From: Verrucomicrobiia bacterium
GTDB taxonomy: Bacteria > Verrucomicrobiota > Verrucomicrobiia > Verrucomicrobiales > DEV007
Assembly: GCA_030427505.1 (NCBI GenBank)
Contig: JAUICH010000027.1
Coordinates: forward strand, 1 to 64,000
Direction of reading: 5' to 3'
DNA: 64,000 nucleotides
Position 1 is the first letter of the stretch; every line of letters begins with the position of its first letter. Positions 1 through 15,000 of this stretch are shown here, in pieces. The translations under genes and the position numbers were made by a program. The notes under the pieces are model-generated. The model searched no databases. It was given only the letters and a program-made list of their open reading frames with translations, and was not told the DNA's origin.

Positions 1-3000
1 TCCGCAGCGCGGGCACGGGAGGCATCAACATCGTGGCTGGTTGGGACGGCTCCACGGGCCTCACCAACGGTATCGATACCCTGACCCTCGCCGACGCGGA
101 CACCTCTGATCCCTCGGGCATCTTCGATATCAGCGCGATCCTGGCCACGATGAATGATGGGGATGTGGACAACGACGCCGCCGGCCGGGATGGCGGTTCC
201 GTTTTCATCGGCCGGACCGCCAGTACCGTTTACGCGGTGAACGTCGGCAGCCGCTATGGCGATACCAATCTGGCTGCCCACGATCTTATCATGAAGGGTA
301 GCAACAGTAATGCCAGCGGCGCTGGGAACACTGGAGAGCGCTACACCCAGCTAGGCTTCCGCGATACCGGTTACGAGTACGAACTGGCTACCGCCAACGC
401 TAACCTCGAGAAGAACGAATGGTGGGGGAATGCCGCCGGGAATGTCCGCGGCAAAGACTACATCACGGATCTGGGCGGCACCCGGCTGGACGACGGCAAA
501 TTTGACGGCGCGGGCAGCGGCGCCACGGGGGACATCAATGTCGAACTCAGCGGGCGGCTGGAAATGCGCACCAGCGATGACAACCGCGGCTACGCCCAAA
601 TCGGTCACGGCGGTTCCGCCCGTCAGGACATGGAGGTGCAAGACACTGGCGGCTCCACCTCCTCCCGGCCCACCCTCACGACTCGCGATGGCATTACAAT
701 GGACTCGGGAGACACGAACTATCAGTTCTTCGGCACCACCTGGCGCACCAACACGGAAGCGACACCCGACAATGCATCGCTCTACATTGTGGACAGTGAC
801 ATCAACATCCACGTCGGGGAGGACGTCTTCATCAATGCCGATGACGATCCGATTGACGATGTGACAGACACGGCTGGCGCGGACGGCAGCACGGGGATGT
901 ACGTCCAGATCGGTCACGGTGGTGACGAAAACGTGGGGAGCTACCACGGGAACATCACGGTAATCGCGGAAGGAACCCGGGGCAGCACCGGTGTCGGTAT
1001 CGAAATGCGGAGCGGTAATGGCAGTTCCCGCTACGCTCAGATCGGGCACGGTTCCAACTCAGAGGGCAACCGCCGTTACATTTTGGACCAGCGTACCAGT
1101 GGCGACATCACGGTCCGCGCGGAGACCGGAGCGGTTCGAATGATTGGCTATAACCTCGTTCCCGATGTGGACGAAAACACCGCGCTTCCGGCCGGTTCCG
1201 GGTTGGATTCCGAACACCAGTACAGCCCCATTCAGATCGGTCATGGCGGCGCCTACGCCGCTCAGGCAACCACGGGAACGCCTAACATGTCTTCTCATGG
1301 CAACATTCAGGTGTTCGCCGGAGGGGTATACACGGATGCCACCTACGGTGACCTGGGCATTCAGGTTCAGGCCGGCAACCAGCAGGCCGCCTACGCCATG
1401 ATCGGTAACGGTGGTTACAACCTGCGGGCAAACACCGGCAGCGCGACCGGGTTCACCGGCAACATCGAAGTCATCGCTGACAAAGGGTCCATCCGGTTCG
1501 CGGGCGGCGAAGAGAAGCGTTCCCAACGCGACTGGGGCTATGGCTACAACTTCGTCCAGATCGGCAACGGTGGTTATAACGTGGACGGAAACTTCGAAGG
1601 CTCCATCACCGTTTCCGCCGGTCAGGGCGCCGGAGCCACTGGCGGCGACATCATCTTCGATTCCGGCCGCATGCGGCAGAGCTTTGCGCAGATCGGCCAC
1701 GGAGGATCGGAATCCCAGGGCATCGTAACGGGAGACGGCACCTCGCCCATTTCCGTGACCGCCCTCAATGACATTACCTTCACCTCCCGTCCATCGGCCC
1801 CCAGCAATGCCTACGGCCTTTCCACGGACTACCAGAACAACTGGAACAGTGAAGCCGCGCGGATCGACGGCAATCACCCGGAGGCGAATATCCGCAACCG
1901 CGCCTGGGATACCTCGATCAAGTTCGCCCACATCGGTCACGGCGGGAATAACTCGAACCTCAGCTCCACGAACAACGATCTCTCGGTCATTGCTCAGAAC
2001 GGCGACATCGTCTTCACCGGAGGCGACGGGAACCGCGACTTCATCATGATCGGCGGCGGCGGCTGGGAAGACGGCACCGACCGCAACATCAGCGGCAACA
2101 TCCTGGTTTCCGCGGCAAATGGCGACATTATCTTCGATGCCTCCAATGGCGGCGCGCCGGAATATTTCCGCACCTACGTCGGCTACGAAACCATCACGGC
2201 GGGGCAGGGCCTGGAGTCCTTCGCCATGATCGGTAACGGGGGCTACGACTACGATGGCGACCACAGCGGCTCCATCACCGTCACGGCTGGTGGCAACCTG
2301 CACATGATCGGGCCTAACACCAATACCACCATCCACACGGTTTCCGGATTTACCGGCAACAAACTGGTTGGGTATGACAGCACGGTTCACTCCTACACCA
2401 TGCTGGAAGAGGCCAGCCAGCAGTCCCGCACCTTCTTCCTGAGCCACGGGAATGTCGATCCCGGCACGTTCGTAATCGACGTGAATGCGAACCCGGACGT
2501 GGTCGATTCCGACAATGGGGACGGCACCGGCAAGCTGATGCGAGGCACGACCCAGGTTGGCACCATCAACTACGTGACTGGGGAAGTCACCTTTACGGCC
2601 AAGGCTCAGACGACCGACAGCGAAGCGAACAAGAACATCGACTACAAGTTCGACGGCGGCACAAGCGTCAATGACGAACGCACCATCGAGACGGACTCCT
2701 CCCTGCGTCCGACGGAAGCTTTCCTCGGTCACGGCGCGCTCGTTCCCGGCACGGTCACCATCGTCATCGATGCCGATGGAAGTGGCGGCGGCCGCATCGT
2801 CCTGACCGATCCCCTGGGTGATGGCAACCTCCGGACTTCCAACGGTCAGTCCGTGGCCAGCATCGACTACAACATTGGGCGGGTGCGTTTCAATACCGTG
2901 GTGAATACCGCCGGTGACGAGGTGGAAGCCAGCTATAGCTATACGGAGGGAAATTCCGACCGCGCTTTCGTTCAGATCGGTAACGGTGGTTACGGTTCCA

Positions 3001-6000
3001 CGGTGGGCAATGCCTACAGTACTGGGCAAAGCGGCAAGATTGCGGTCACGGCGGGTGGTGACATTCGCTTTCACGGGGGCGCCTTTGACGGCGCCTACGC
3101 GCAACTGGGCCACGGCGGTTCAGGCACTCAGGGCCAGCATGGCCAAGACCCCAATGCTGGGGATGGCGGGCTTATCGATGTAAGCGCGGGCGGAGTCATC
3201 GAGTTCCTCGCGGGACGCGGGCTTAGCTACTACGACAACGAGGCCTATACTCAACTCGGTCACGGCGGACGCGATGGCGATGGCCGTCACCAGGGGAACA
3301 TCAACGTGACCTCCGGTTCCGGGGTGGCCAGCCTGGCGCCCGGGGTCATCGGGGGCGGTGCTTCCACGCAGGGCCTCATCTTCACCGCCGGCGTGGGCCG
3401 GGAGGCCTATGCTCAGCTAGGTCACGGCGGCTACGGAGCCGAGTCGAACACCGCCAGCGGATCGGGCGGCGAAGCCGGTTTGATCGGTGACATCTCCATC
3501 AGTACGGACGGCGATGTCCGTTTCACGGCGGGGACCTTGTTGTCAAACTTCTACGACTACGACGATGGCCGTGTTTACACCCAGCTCGGTCATGGAGGTT
3601 ATGATTCCGACACTGCCAACGGCACCGGCGCCAATGGCCGCGTGGCGGGCCACCTCGGCGACATAGAGGTCATGAGCCAGAGCGGGGGTATTTACTTCAG
3701 CGCCGGGGATCACGATGCCAGCGGCCTGGGCGAAGGTTACGGGATTCTTCATTACGCTCAGCTTGGTCATGGGGGGTATGGTTCCAATGGCTCCCACTCC
3801 GGGGACATCACCGCCACCGCCGCGACCGACATCATCTTTACCGGCGGCGAACGCACCCATGACGATTCCGGTGACAAGCGCAACTGGGCCCAACTCGGTC
3901 ACGGCGGCGATTCCACGGCGGGGAATTTCGGAACCCTCAATCCTAACGGCTACGATACTCATACGGTTACCGCGGGGGGAGACATCATCTTTACCGCCGG
4001 GGAAGGGCGCCGCAGCGTCGCACAGCTGGGTAACGGTGGCTACGGCGCTCGCGGAGACAGCGCGGCCAACCTGAACCTGAACGCCGGAGGCGACGTGCTC
4101 TTCACCGCCGGTGTCGGAACTGAAACTGGTCACGCTATCTTCAATGAGACGTCCCGGGAAATCGATGCCAGCACCTACGAAATGGGCTGGGCGCCGCTGC
4201 GTTACCGGGGCATCAACTCTGGTTCGCTCATCATCGCCATCGATGGCGATGTGACTGACGGTGGCGATTTCATCGATGACGGCTCGGGCAATCTGATCGA
4301 CCCCGACGGCGTGCTGGGGACTCCCGGAGCCATCGTCGGCAAGGTGAACTATAGCTCTGGCCACGTCCGCTTCGACGTGGCGATCGACGCGGCAGGCACG
4401 GGAGTGATCTCCCGCTACACCACTGGAAGTGGCTCCAGCCTGGCGACCCGGAATGAGACCGCTGGCGTGAATGGCGCCATGGATCTGGCGGCCAACAGCG
4501 GACCGAACGTCAGCTTGGCCGGCATCGCGGCTTCCTTCAACAGCACCCGCGGCGGCATCGTGAACGTGCAGGAAGAAACCGGTACGCTGGACCAGAACAT
4601 CGGCATCCTGGCGGGTAGCTTTACCTTGACCCTGCCGGACGGAACCGTCATTACCGACAGCGATCTGGGCGGTGGCAGCGGTCAACTGATCCGGGACGGC
4701 AACCCGGCGGACGTGGTGGGGAACATTGACTACGTCAATGGGTTCTACGCCCTCACGGAAGTGATCAATCCCACGGGACAAGCGGGCGTTTCCCTGGACT
4801 ACCAGGTGGATCGCGGCATCGGCTCCGACCTCTCCTTTGCTCAACTGGGTAACGGCGGTTACGAAGCGGACAATCCTAACAATGCCGCCAACAATACGCC
4901 CGGCAACACCGGCGACATCCACGTAAAACTGGACGGAGACCTGCGCTTCCAAGCAGGGGATGGGAACTACGGCTACGCCCAACTCGGAAATGGCGGAGCG
5001 CTGAACAAGGGCGCTCACAGCGGTAACATCACCATCGAAGGCCTGACCGGTACCAATAGCGGTGGCGTGGTGGAATTTCTCGGCGGCACGGAGGGCAAGG
5101 ACACCACGGACCTCCGCGGCTACGCCCAACTGGGTCACGGCGGCTACGACGCGGACGGCAATCACTTCGGGAATATTACCATCCGCTCCGGTTCTGACTT
5201 GAGTGGCTATGGAGTGAACTTCCGCGGGGGCAACTTGGCGGACAACTACGTGCAACTCGGCCACGGAGGCCGCAGCGCGCGCAGCGGGACGTCTACTGAA
5301 GCCTTCGGCTTGAACGGCGCGATCTATATCTCCACCGTCGGCGACGTGAATTTCGTGGCTGGCACCAAGGGGGCTCCCGACACCTCCAATGAAGATGCCC
5401 GCATCTATGCCCAACTCGGTCACGGCGGCTACGACGCGGACCACAAGAGCGACGGTTCATTGGACGATGTGAATGACCCCGGCTACACGCCGGAAGGTCA
5501 CCACGGAGACATCACGGTCATCAGTTCCGAAGGGGACATCAACTTCCTCGGCGGTGACGCCACGCGCAACGGCAGCGAAGGGGATGGCACTGGCCAGAAG
5601 CATTACGCGCAACTGGGCCATGGGGGTTATGACGCCCGGGGCGACCACTACGGCAACATTACCGTGGAAGCCACGCAGGGGAACATCAACTTCATCGCCG
5701 GTTCCACCACGGACAACACGGCGGAAAAATACAACTACGCTCAACTGGGACACGGCGGCGCCTTTGCCCGTGGCGACCTGGGCCGCGCCGGAGAGACCAT
5801 CAGCGTCAAGGCGGGTGGAGACATCAACTTCGCCAGCGGGGACGGGAACAACTCCCGCCGCAGCTATGCCCAGCTGGGCCACGGCGGGTACGATGCCGAT
5901 AACCCGAATCCCGGCTACTATCCGGACGACGATCCGCTGAATCCCGACCGCGGTCCGACGGACGCCGAGCGCGTGGGGAACACGGCGGACATCATCGTGG

Positions 6001-9000
6001 AAAGCGTGAACGGCAGCGTCCTCTTCACCGCCGGAGCCAGCGTGGACTCCTACATCCAGCTCGGTCACGGTGGGATTACCACGGACGGAGATCATGTGGG
6101 TAACATCACGGTTTACGCCGACCGGGATGGCAGTTCCAGTGGAGTGGGTGGCGACGTCAAGTTCGATGCCTCAGAAGGAACCTCGGGCGGCCACTACGGC
6201 CATTTGGGGCATGGAGGAAATTTGGCCTCTGGCGGCCATACCGGAAATATCATGGTGGACGCCAGCGGGGAGATCAGCTTCCTGGCGGGTGTTGGCTCCA
6301 GCTACGTTCAGTTGGGGCACGGCGGCCGGAACGATCATCGCTTGACTCGGGGTGGTAATTCCACAGCCGGTTATACCTACAACAATAACAACGACCGCTA
6401 CTACGCAGGCACTCACACCGGAGACATCACGGTCCACTCTGGCGACGACATTACCTTTACCGCTGGGCACACCACGGGGGACACTGCGTTTGCCCAGATC
6501 GGGCACGGCGGTTTCCGTAACGCGGCGGAAGAAAATGAAGGGCACACCGGCGCCATCGAAGTTATCAGCGGCGGCGCCATTGCTTTCAGCGCGGGCGAGC
6601 GGAACCAGACCTACGCTCAGATCGGTCACGGTGGCTATGAAGCCTTCGGTAACCACGGTATCGTTCTGGAAGCCCGGTCCATCGCCGGAGACAATGTGTT
6701 GGACGGCGCCGCGTTGGCGGGCGACGGCACGGAAGCCTTCCTGGGGCAGGCTTATCAGGTGGGTAAGATCATTCCCGGTTCCGTGGTTATCACCGTGGAC
6801 CCGTCCGTGACGGCCGTGGTTTACACGGATGATGGCTCGGGCAAGATCGTGGACGGGAGCGATACCCAGGTCGGCTGGATCGACTACTCAACGGGACGAG
6901 TCTTCTTCATGTCCTCCATCGACCCAGGGGGTGACGGTACCTCCGTGGACTATGAGATGTTCGAAGTAGTGGATGACAGCAGCAGCACCATCCTGGTGGA
7001 AGCCGTGGGCGACATCGAGTTTACCGCGGGCACCGTTGGCACCCGGGGCGATCAGGCTTACGCCCAGATTGGCCACGGCGGGGCCACGGCGGACTTCAGC
7101 GCCACCCGTACCATCACGGATGAACTGGCGGCACAATCGACGCTTACCACGACCACGGCCTATCACCTGAATACCCCCACAACCACTCCGGTTGGCACGG
7201 CGGGCGACGTGACGGTCCGTACTACCGGCACGGACTCGGACATCCGGTTCACCACTGGGGCGGATACCGATAACTATGCCCAGATCGGGAACGGAGGCCG
7301 CGCCAATCGCGGCGATCACCGGGGCGACGTGACCGTGGAGGCCACGGGCGATGTGGAGTTCCTGCGCAATGACTCCCTTCAAAGCGCGACCAATGTCACG
7401 GTGTCTTCCACCACCGGCTCCAATCAGAATGTGGGCAGCGACTTCGACTGGGCTCCCGGCTCCGTCACGGTCACCGTGGACGCGGATGGATCGAATGGCG
7501 GCCCCTTTGTCTTCGACGACGACGGTCTGGGCGGCTTGATCGACACGGCGGGCGCTGTCTCCGATCCTGGGACAAAGGTGGCGACCATTGACTACGACGA
7601 CCGCCGCTTCACCTGGGACGGGGCCTACCAGATCAATCCTTCAAGCGATACCGTCACGGCGGATTATCAATACAGCCAGAACCTGCGCAGCTACGCCCAG
7701 ATCGGGAACGGCGGGCAGGACAGCGACAACGAAAACGGCCGCATGATGACCATGGGCCACACGGGTAACATCAGCGTCACCGCTGGAGGGGACGTTCGCA
7801 TGCATGCCGGGCAGCACTACCAGTCCTATGCCCAGATCGGGAACGGAGGGTATGACACCGAAGGCGCCAGCAGCGGCAGCATCGATGTTCACGCTGGCGG
7901 CTTGATCGAATTCCTCGCGGGCCAGGGCTATACCACCAATTCCGATGGCTCCTATGCTCAGATCGGCCACGGCGGCTACAGTTCCAGCGGCGCTCACACC
8001 GGAGACATCAACATCTCCGCCGGCGACAATAGCGGCGGTCTGTTTTTCAAGGCGGGTGACGTGGCAGGTAACTACGTCCAGATCGGTCACGGCGGGTTGG
8101 CTTCGAAAGCGGGCGGCAATCAGACCCTGACCGATTCCGACTTCGGCGCCGCGGCGGGCTTCTCCGGTTCCATTACCATCAATGCGGTGGGAGACGTGAC
8201 CTTCCTCGGAGGCACCGGTAAAGCGTTTGAAGGTACCTCCGATGGCGATCTCTACGCCATGGTGGGCCACGGCGGATACGATGCCGATACCACGGAGAGC
8301 GAAACGCTGCTGGATCCGGCCGGGGCTCCCGGGCATACGGGAGACATCAGCGTGACCAGCAGCCAGGGGAACATTTCCTTCCAGGCGGGTGATACGGCCC
8401 AGGGAAGCCTCGGCGAAGGCTTTGGACGTTTCCACTTCACCCAGTTGGGTCACGGGGGTTACGAGTCTATCGGGAATCACAGCGGCAACATCACGGTGGA
8501 GGCGACTCTCGGCTCGATCACCTTCCGGGGCGGTTCTTCCACGGATAACACGGGGGACCGCTACAACTATGCCCAGCTCGGTCACGGGGGCGCGGTGGCC
8601 CGGGGCGACCATGGCAAAGACGGGGAACTCATCTCCGTTCTGGCGGGTGGCGACATTAACTTCCTTGGCGGCGGTCCTTTGGGGAATCGTTCCTATGCTC
8701 AGTTGGGCCATGGCGGCATTGATTCGGACAACCCGAATGGAGGAGCGCCGGGCGATCCGGGAAACCAGGCTGACATCATGGTGGTTTCCACCGGTGGGGA
8801 CATCAACTTCACTGGCGGTAGCGCCGGTGTTGCCTATGCCCAGCTCGGCCACGGCGGTTATGCCACCAATGGCGACCACTCTGGAAACATCACGGTCCAG
8901 GCTGAAAGCGGCTCCATCAATTTCACCGGCGGCACCTCCGGAACGACCTACACACAACTCGGTCATGGCGGCCGCGAAGCGTCCGGTAATCATACCGGGA

Positions 9001-12000
9001 ACATTCTGGTGGAAGCCCTGGGCGGCGGGCTCAGCTTCCTCGCCAGCACGACGTCTTCGGAAAGCTACGCCCACCTCGGCCATGGTGGACGCTCCGCCCG
9101 CGGTGACTACACGGGGAACATTGAGGTGAACGCCCTGAACGACATCCTCTTCACCGGCGGCGCCGGTTCTCAGGACTACGCCATGCTCGGCCATGGTGGC
9201 TACGATGCCGACAATCCGAGTCCGAGCTACTATCCGGATGACGATCCGCTCAACCCCGACCGTGGTCCGACCGCCGCGGAACGCGTGGGCAACACCGGCA
9301 ACATCACTGTCCGGAGCACGAACGGCAGTATTGGCTTTACCGCGGGCACGGCCAATAACACCTCCGCCCAGCTCGGTCATGGCGGCGTGATCACGGATGG
9401 CGACCACACCGGTAACATCACGGTGGAAGCCGACATCGATAAGAGCCACGTGGGCAGTGGGGGAGGGAACATCACCTTCGATGCCTCACCCGTCGGTGGC
9501 AGCAACCACTACGCTCAGCTGGGCCATGGCGGATACCTGGCTTCCGGTGGTCACACGGGGAACATCTCCGTGGAGGCTGGCGCGAAGATCACCTTCACGG
9601 GTGGCCGGTCCAATGCCTACGTTCAGCTCGGTCACGGTGGAAAGAACGACCACCGCGTGAACCGTGGCGGCTCCAGTGGAGCCTACACCTACGCGAACGC
9701 AAATGACCGCTACTACGCCGGCACGCACACCGGAGATATTACGGTGCATTCCGGCGACAACATCACCTTCACCGCGGGCACCACCTCCGGTGACGGAATG
9801 TATGCCCAGATCGGTCACGGCGGGTTCCGCAACGCGGCGGAAGCGGAAGAAGGCCACACGGGCGCCATTGAGGTCATCAGCGGTGGCGCCATTGCCTTTA
9901 CCGCCGGAGACCGGAACCAGACCTACGTCCAGATCGGACACGGCGGTTACGAAGCCTTTGGTAACCACGGTATTGTCCTTCAGGCGCAGAACGTCACGGG
10001 AGATACCGTGCTGGACGCCGCCGCCCTGGCGGGCGACGGGACGGAAGCCTTCCTCGGCAGCGCTTACACGGTAGGTAAGATCACCCCCGGTTCGGTCACC
10101 ATCACGGTGGATCCCTCCGGAACGCCAGTCGTTTATACGGATGACGGCGCGGGCAAGATCGTGGACGCCGGCTCGACCCAGGTTGGCTGGATTGAGTACT
10201 CCACGGGCCGGGTCTTCTTCACCACGTCCATCGACGCGGGCGGAGCCGGAACCACGGTGGACTACGACCTCTATGAGGTGGTGGATGACACTAGCAGCAC
10301 CATCCTGGTGGAAGCCGCGGACGACATTACCTTCTCCGCTGGAACCAACCCGGCGCGAGGGGACCAGGCCTACGCCCACATCGGTCATGGCGGCGCCACG
10401 GCGGACTTCAGCGCCACGCGCACCATCACGGACGAACTGGCCGCGCAAGCCACTTTGACCACCACCACGGCTTATCACCTGAACCTGCCGAAGACCACGC
10501 CAGTCGGCGCGGCGGGGGACGTTACCGTCAGGACCACGGGTGCGGACGCGGACATCACCTTCACCGCGGGCGCGGACAGCGATACCTATGTTCAGATTGG
10601 GAACGGCGGCCGCGCCAACCGTGGCGACCATCGCGGTGACGTGACCGTGGAAGCCACCGGGGATGTCGAGTTCCTGCGGGTCGATCCTTCAACCACGCTG
10701 GTGACCATCAGCAACCAGAACGTTTCTGGAGTGTCGGGTAACGTCAACCTGGGCAGCGATGTGGATCTTTTGCCGGGGTCTCTCACCATCACCGTGGATG
10801 GAGACGGTTCCGCAGGTGGTCCCTTTGTCTTCCAGGACGATGGCCAGGGCCAGTTGATCGATACCGCCGGAGCAGTTGCCGCTCCCGGCACGGTGGTGGC
10901 GATCATCCGTTATGACGTCCGCCGGGTGGACTTCAATGCCTCCTATAACATCAATCCGGGCAGCGATACCGTTCAGGCCACCTATCAGTACACCAATGCC
11001 TTCCGGAACTATGCCCAGATCGGGAACGGCGGTCACGACTCGGACAACGAGAATGCCCGGGTCAATACCACCGGCCACACCGGGAACATCAGCGTGGACG
11101 CGGGCGGCGACATCCGCATGCACGCGGGCAACCACTATCAAGCCTACGCGCAACTGGGGAATGGCGGTTACGACACCGAAGGCGCCAGCACCGGCAGCAT
11201 CAATGTCAGCGCGGGCGGAATCATCGAGTTCCTCGCGGGGCTGAGCACTTCCACCAACTCAGAGGCCTCCTACGCCCAGTTGGGTCACGGCGGTTACGGC
11301 TCCAGCGGCACGCATTCCGGGGACATCAGCGTGACTGCCGGTGACAATGGCGGCGGCCTGTTCTTTAAAGCGGGCGATACCGTGGGGAACTACGTTCAGC
11401 TCGGTCACGGTGGCTTCGCCGCCAAGTCGGGTGGCAATCAGACCCTTACCGACGCAGACTATGGCGCGCCCGCGGGCTACAGCGGCAGCATCACGGTGGA
11501 GAGCGAAGGCGACATCACCTTCCTCGGCGGCACCGTCCGTCAGGTGGAGCAGTTCACCCAGAGCAGTCCGGACGGCGCCATCTATGCCCAACTGGGTCAT
11601 GGCGGTTACGACAGCGACACCACGGAAAACGGCGCGCTGGAAGATCCCAATACCGTCGTTAATATTGCCGGCCATTCGGGCGACATCAGCGTGACCAGCT
11701 CCAATGGAGACATCAACTTCTCCGGCGGCAGCGTCGCCAACGGCAGCGCTGGCGATGGCTACGGCCGCATTCATTACACCCAGTTGGGTCACGGCGGTTA
11801 CGGCGCCAATGGGAACCACCATGGCGACATCGCCGTGGAAGCCACCTCGGGTGAGATCAACTTCAAGGCCGGTTCCTCCACGGATAACTCCAACGAGAAA
11901 TACAACTACGCCCAACTCGGTCACGGCGGCGCCGTGGCGCGGGGCGACCATGGTTTGGCCACCGATCTGATCAGCGTGACGGCGGGTAGCGACATCAACT

Positions 12001-15000
12001 TCATGAGCGGAGACGGTAACAATTCCCGCCGTTCGTACGCGCAGTTGGGTAATGGTGGCTTCGAAACGGATAACCCACAGCCGGCGGCGCCTTTCTACCA
12101 CCTGAATCCGGATGGCACCGGCCTGGTGGGACCCACCGCGGCGGAAGCCGTCGGTCATCAGGGCGACATCTTCGTCGAAAGCGTGGACGGCAGCATTACC
12201 TTCACGGCGGGGGCGTCCACGGACTACTCCTACATCCAGATCGGTCACGGCGGTGGCATCACGGACGGCGACCATTCCGGAAACATCACCGTGTATGCCG
12301 ACAAAGACGGCAGCAACGCCGCGGGCGGTGGAGGAAACCTGACCTTCGACGCCTCCGAAGGCACCCAGAGCACCCACTACGGTCACCTGGGCCACGGCGG
12401 CTACAACTCCTCCGGAGACATGACCGGTGACATCGACATCCAGACCGGTGGCGCGATTACCTTCACCGCCAGCCGGAACAGTTACGTGAAGATTGGTCAC
12501 GGGGGGCGGAACGACCATGTCGTGAACAATGGCACCGGCGGCGTGTCGCCACGCTCCAACGCGAACGACCGCTACTACGCCTCCACCCTCAGCGGGAACA
12601 TCGGCGTGATGGCAGGTGGAGACATTACCTTCACCTACAACGCGGCCAGCACCGGCAGTACCACGGGCAACCTGCAGATCGGTCACGGTGGTTTCCGTTA
12701 CGCGGCCAAAGCGGACGAAGGTCACAATGGGGACATTTCCGTGGTTAGCGGTGGCCTGCTTACCTTCGCCGCGGGCAACCGCAGCCAGACCATGGCCCAG
12801 ATCGGCCACGGTGGTTACGAGGCCTTCGGTAATCACAGTGGCGACATCTACGTCCAAGCCACGGACGGGGTGGTCCTGACCGCCACCACGGGCACCAGCG
12901 GTGCGGACCAGAGCTACGCCCAGATCGGTCACGGCGGCTACGACGCGGACTTCAGCACCACGCGCATCACCACGGTGGAAGGCGCTCACGGCGACCCGAA
13001 TCCGTCTCCGCCGGCGAACGATCCGGGCAATGCGGACAACGAACTCATCAGCGCCACCGGTACGCGCTATCACCTGAATATCCCGATCGCGGATCCCGGC
13101 GGAAACATGGGGAACATCACGGTGCTCGCCGGGGTGGACGGTTCCGGTAACATCCTGAATGGCGGCGCTTCCATTACCGTTACCGGTGGGAATGAAGACG
13201 ATGCCTATGCCCAGATCGGCCATGGCGGCCGGGCCACCAGTGGAAGTCACTCGGGCACTATTGTTGTCAGGGCCGCGGAAGACATCAGTCTGAGCGCGGG
13301 ACAGTCCGCCCAGGATGAGGCCTTTGGCCAGATTGGCCACGGTGGCATGGGCTCCCAAGGCGATCATTCGGGTGACATCACCGTGGAAGCCGCGGCCGAT
13401 GGTTCCGGCGGTAAGTTGACGGTCCTCGCCGGAACGAACACGGACAACTACGCGCAGATCGGCAACGGCGGCCGCCAGGCTCGTGGAGATCATTCGGGGA
13501 ACATCACCCTGTTCGCCGATGGCGACATCATGGTCTCCGCCGGCACGGGCAGCAACGCCTACGCCATGGTGGGGAACGGCGGTTACGACGCGGACAGCCA
13601 GAACCCCTCATACTACCAGGACAACGATCCTCTGAACCCGGATCGCGGCCCGACACCCGCCGAGCGTGTTGGCAACAGCGGTAACATTTCCGTGGTCAGT
13701 CTGAACGGCAGCATCGGATTCAACGCGGGCAGCGCGAACAACACCTCCGCCCAGCTCGGCCACGGCGGCCTGGTCAATGACGGAGACAACACGGGTAACA
13801 TCTACGTCCGCGCTGACGAAGACGGCAGCAACCTGGCCGGAGGCGGCGGCAACCTCATCTTCGATGGTTCCATCAATACCGGTGGCAACCATTACGTGCA
13901 GCTCGGCCACGGCGGCTACCTGTCTTCCGGCGGTCACACCGGCGATATCGACGTCGCCGCCGGCGGTGAGGTTCAGTTCCTCGGAGGCCGGAGCAACGCC
14001 TATGCCCAGTTGGGTCATGGCGGGAAGAACGATCACCGCGCGAACCGCGGCGGTAGTGGTGGAAACTACACCTACTCCAACGGAAACGACCGCTACTACG
14101 CGGGCACGCACACTGGGGACATTACGGTTCACTCCGGAAGCGACATCACCTTCAACGCCGGAACATCCGCGGGAGACACTTCCTATGCTCAGCTGGGGCA
14201 TGGCGGGTTCCGCAACGCGGCGGAAGCGAACGAAGGACACACCGGCGCCATCGAAGTCATCAGCGGCGGCGCCATCGCCTTCAGCGCGGGCGACCGGAAC
14301 CAGACCTACGTCCAGATCGGTCACGGAGGTTACGAAGCCTTCGGCAACCACGGGATTGTGTTGCAGGGTCAGACCATTACCGGAGACATCGCGCTGAACA
14401 CCGTCGCTCAGGCGGGTGACGGTTCCGAAGCCTTCCTGGGGAACGGTCTTCAAGTTGGCAAGATCATCCCCGGTTCCGTCATCATCACGGTGGATCCCTC
14501 CGGTTCGGCGGTGGAGTACCACGACAACGGAGCGGGTGAGATCTTCAACAGCGCCAATTCTCGGGTAGGGTTCATCGAATACTCCACCGGCCGGGTGTTC
14601 TTCATCTCCGCCATCGATGCGGCTGGCGACGGCACGGCCGCGAACTACGACATGTTCGAGGTGGTGGACGACTCCAGCAGCACCATCACGGTGGAAGCAG
14701 TGGGCGACATCACCTTCACGGCGGGCACCAATCCCACGCGGAACGACCAGTCTTACGCCCAGATCGGTCACGGTGGCGCCACGGCGGACTTCAATGCCGG
14801 CCGGGTGCTCGTCCAGGAAATTCCCACGGCCCAGTCCGCGATTACCGCTTCCACCGCATATCACCTGAATACTCCGGTCACCACTCCGGTGGGCACGGCG
14901 GGTGACATCACGGTGCGGACCACGGGAACGGATTCCGACATCCGGTTCACCACCGGTCCGGACAGCGACAACTACGGCCAGATCGGGAATGGCGGCCGCG

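Noticed and set aside
1059-3113. Long minus-strand reading frames inside the giant genes (for example 1059-3113, 3543-5444, 7641-9449, 11259-13493, 40856-42397)
   Set aside because: They are products of repeated codon use and high GC opposite the real genes. Their translations are low-complexity His/Arg/Asp/Val mixtures that simply mirror the GHGG repeat, with no signal peptide or family landmark.
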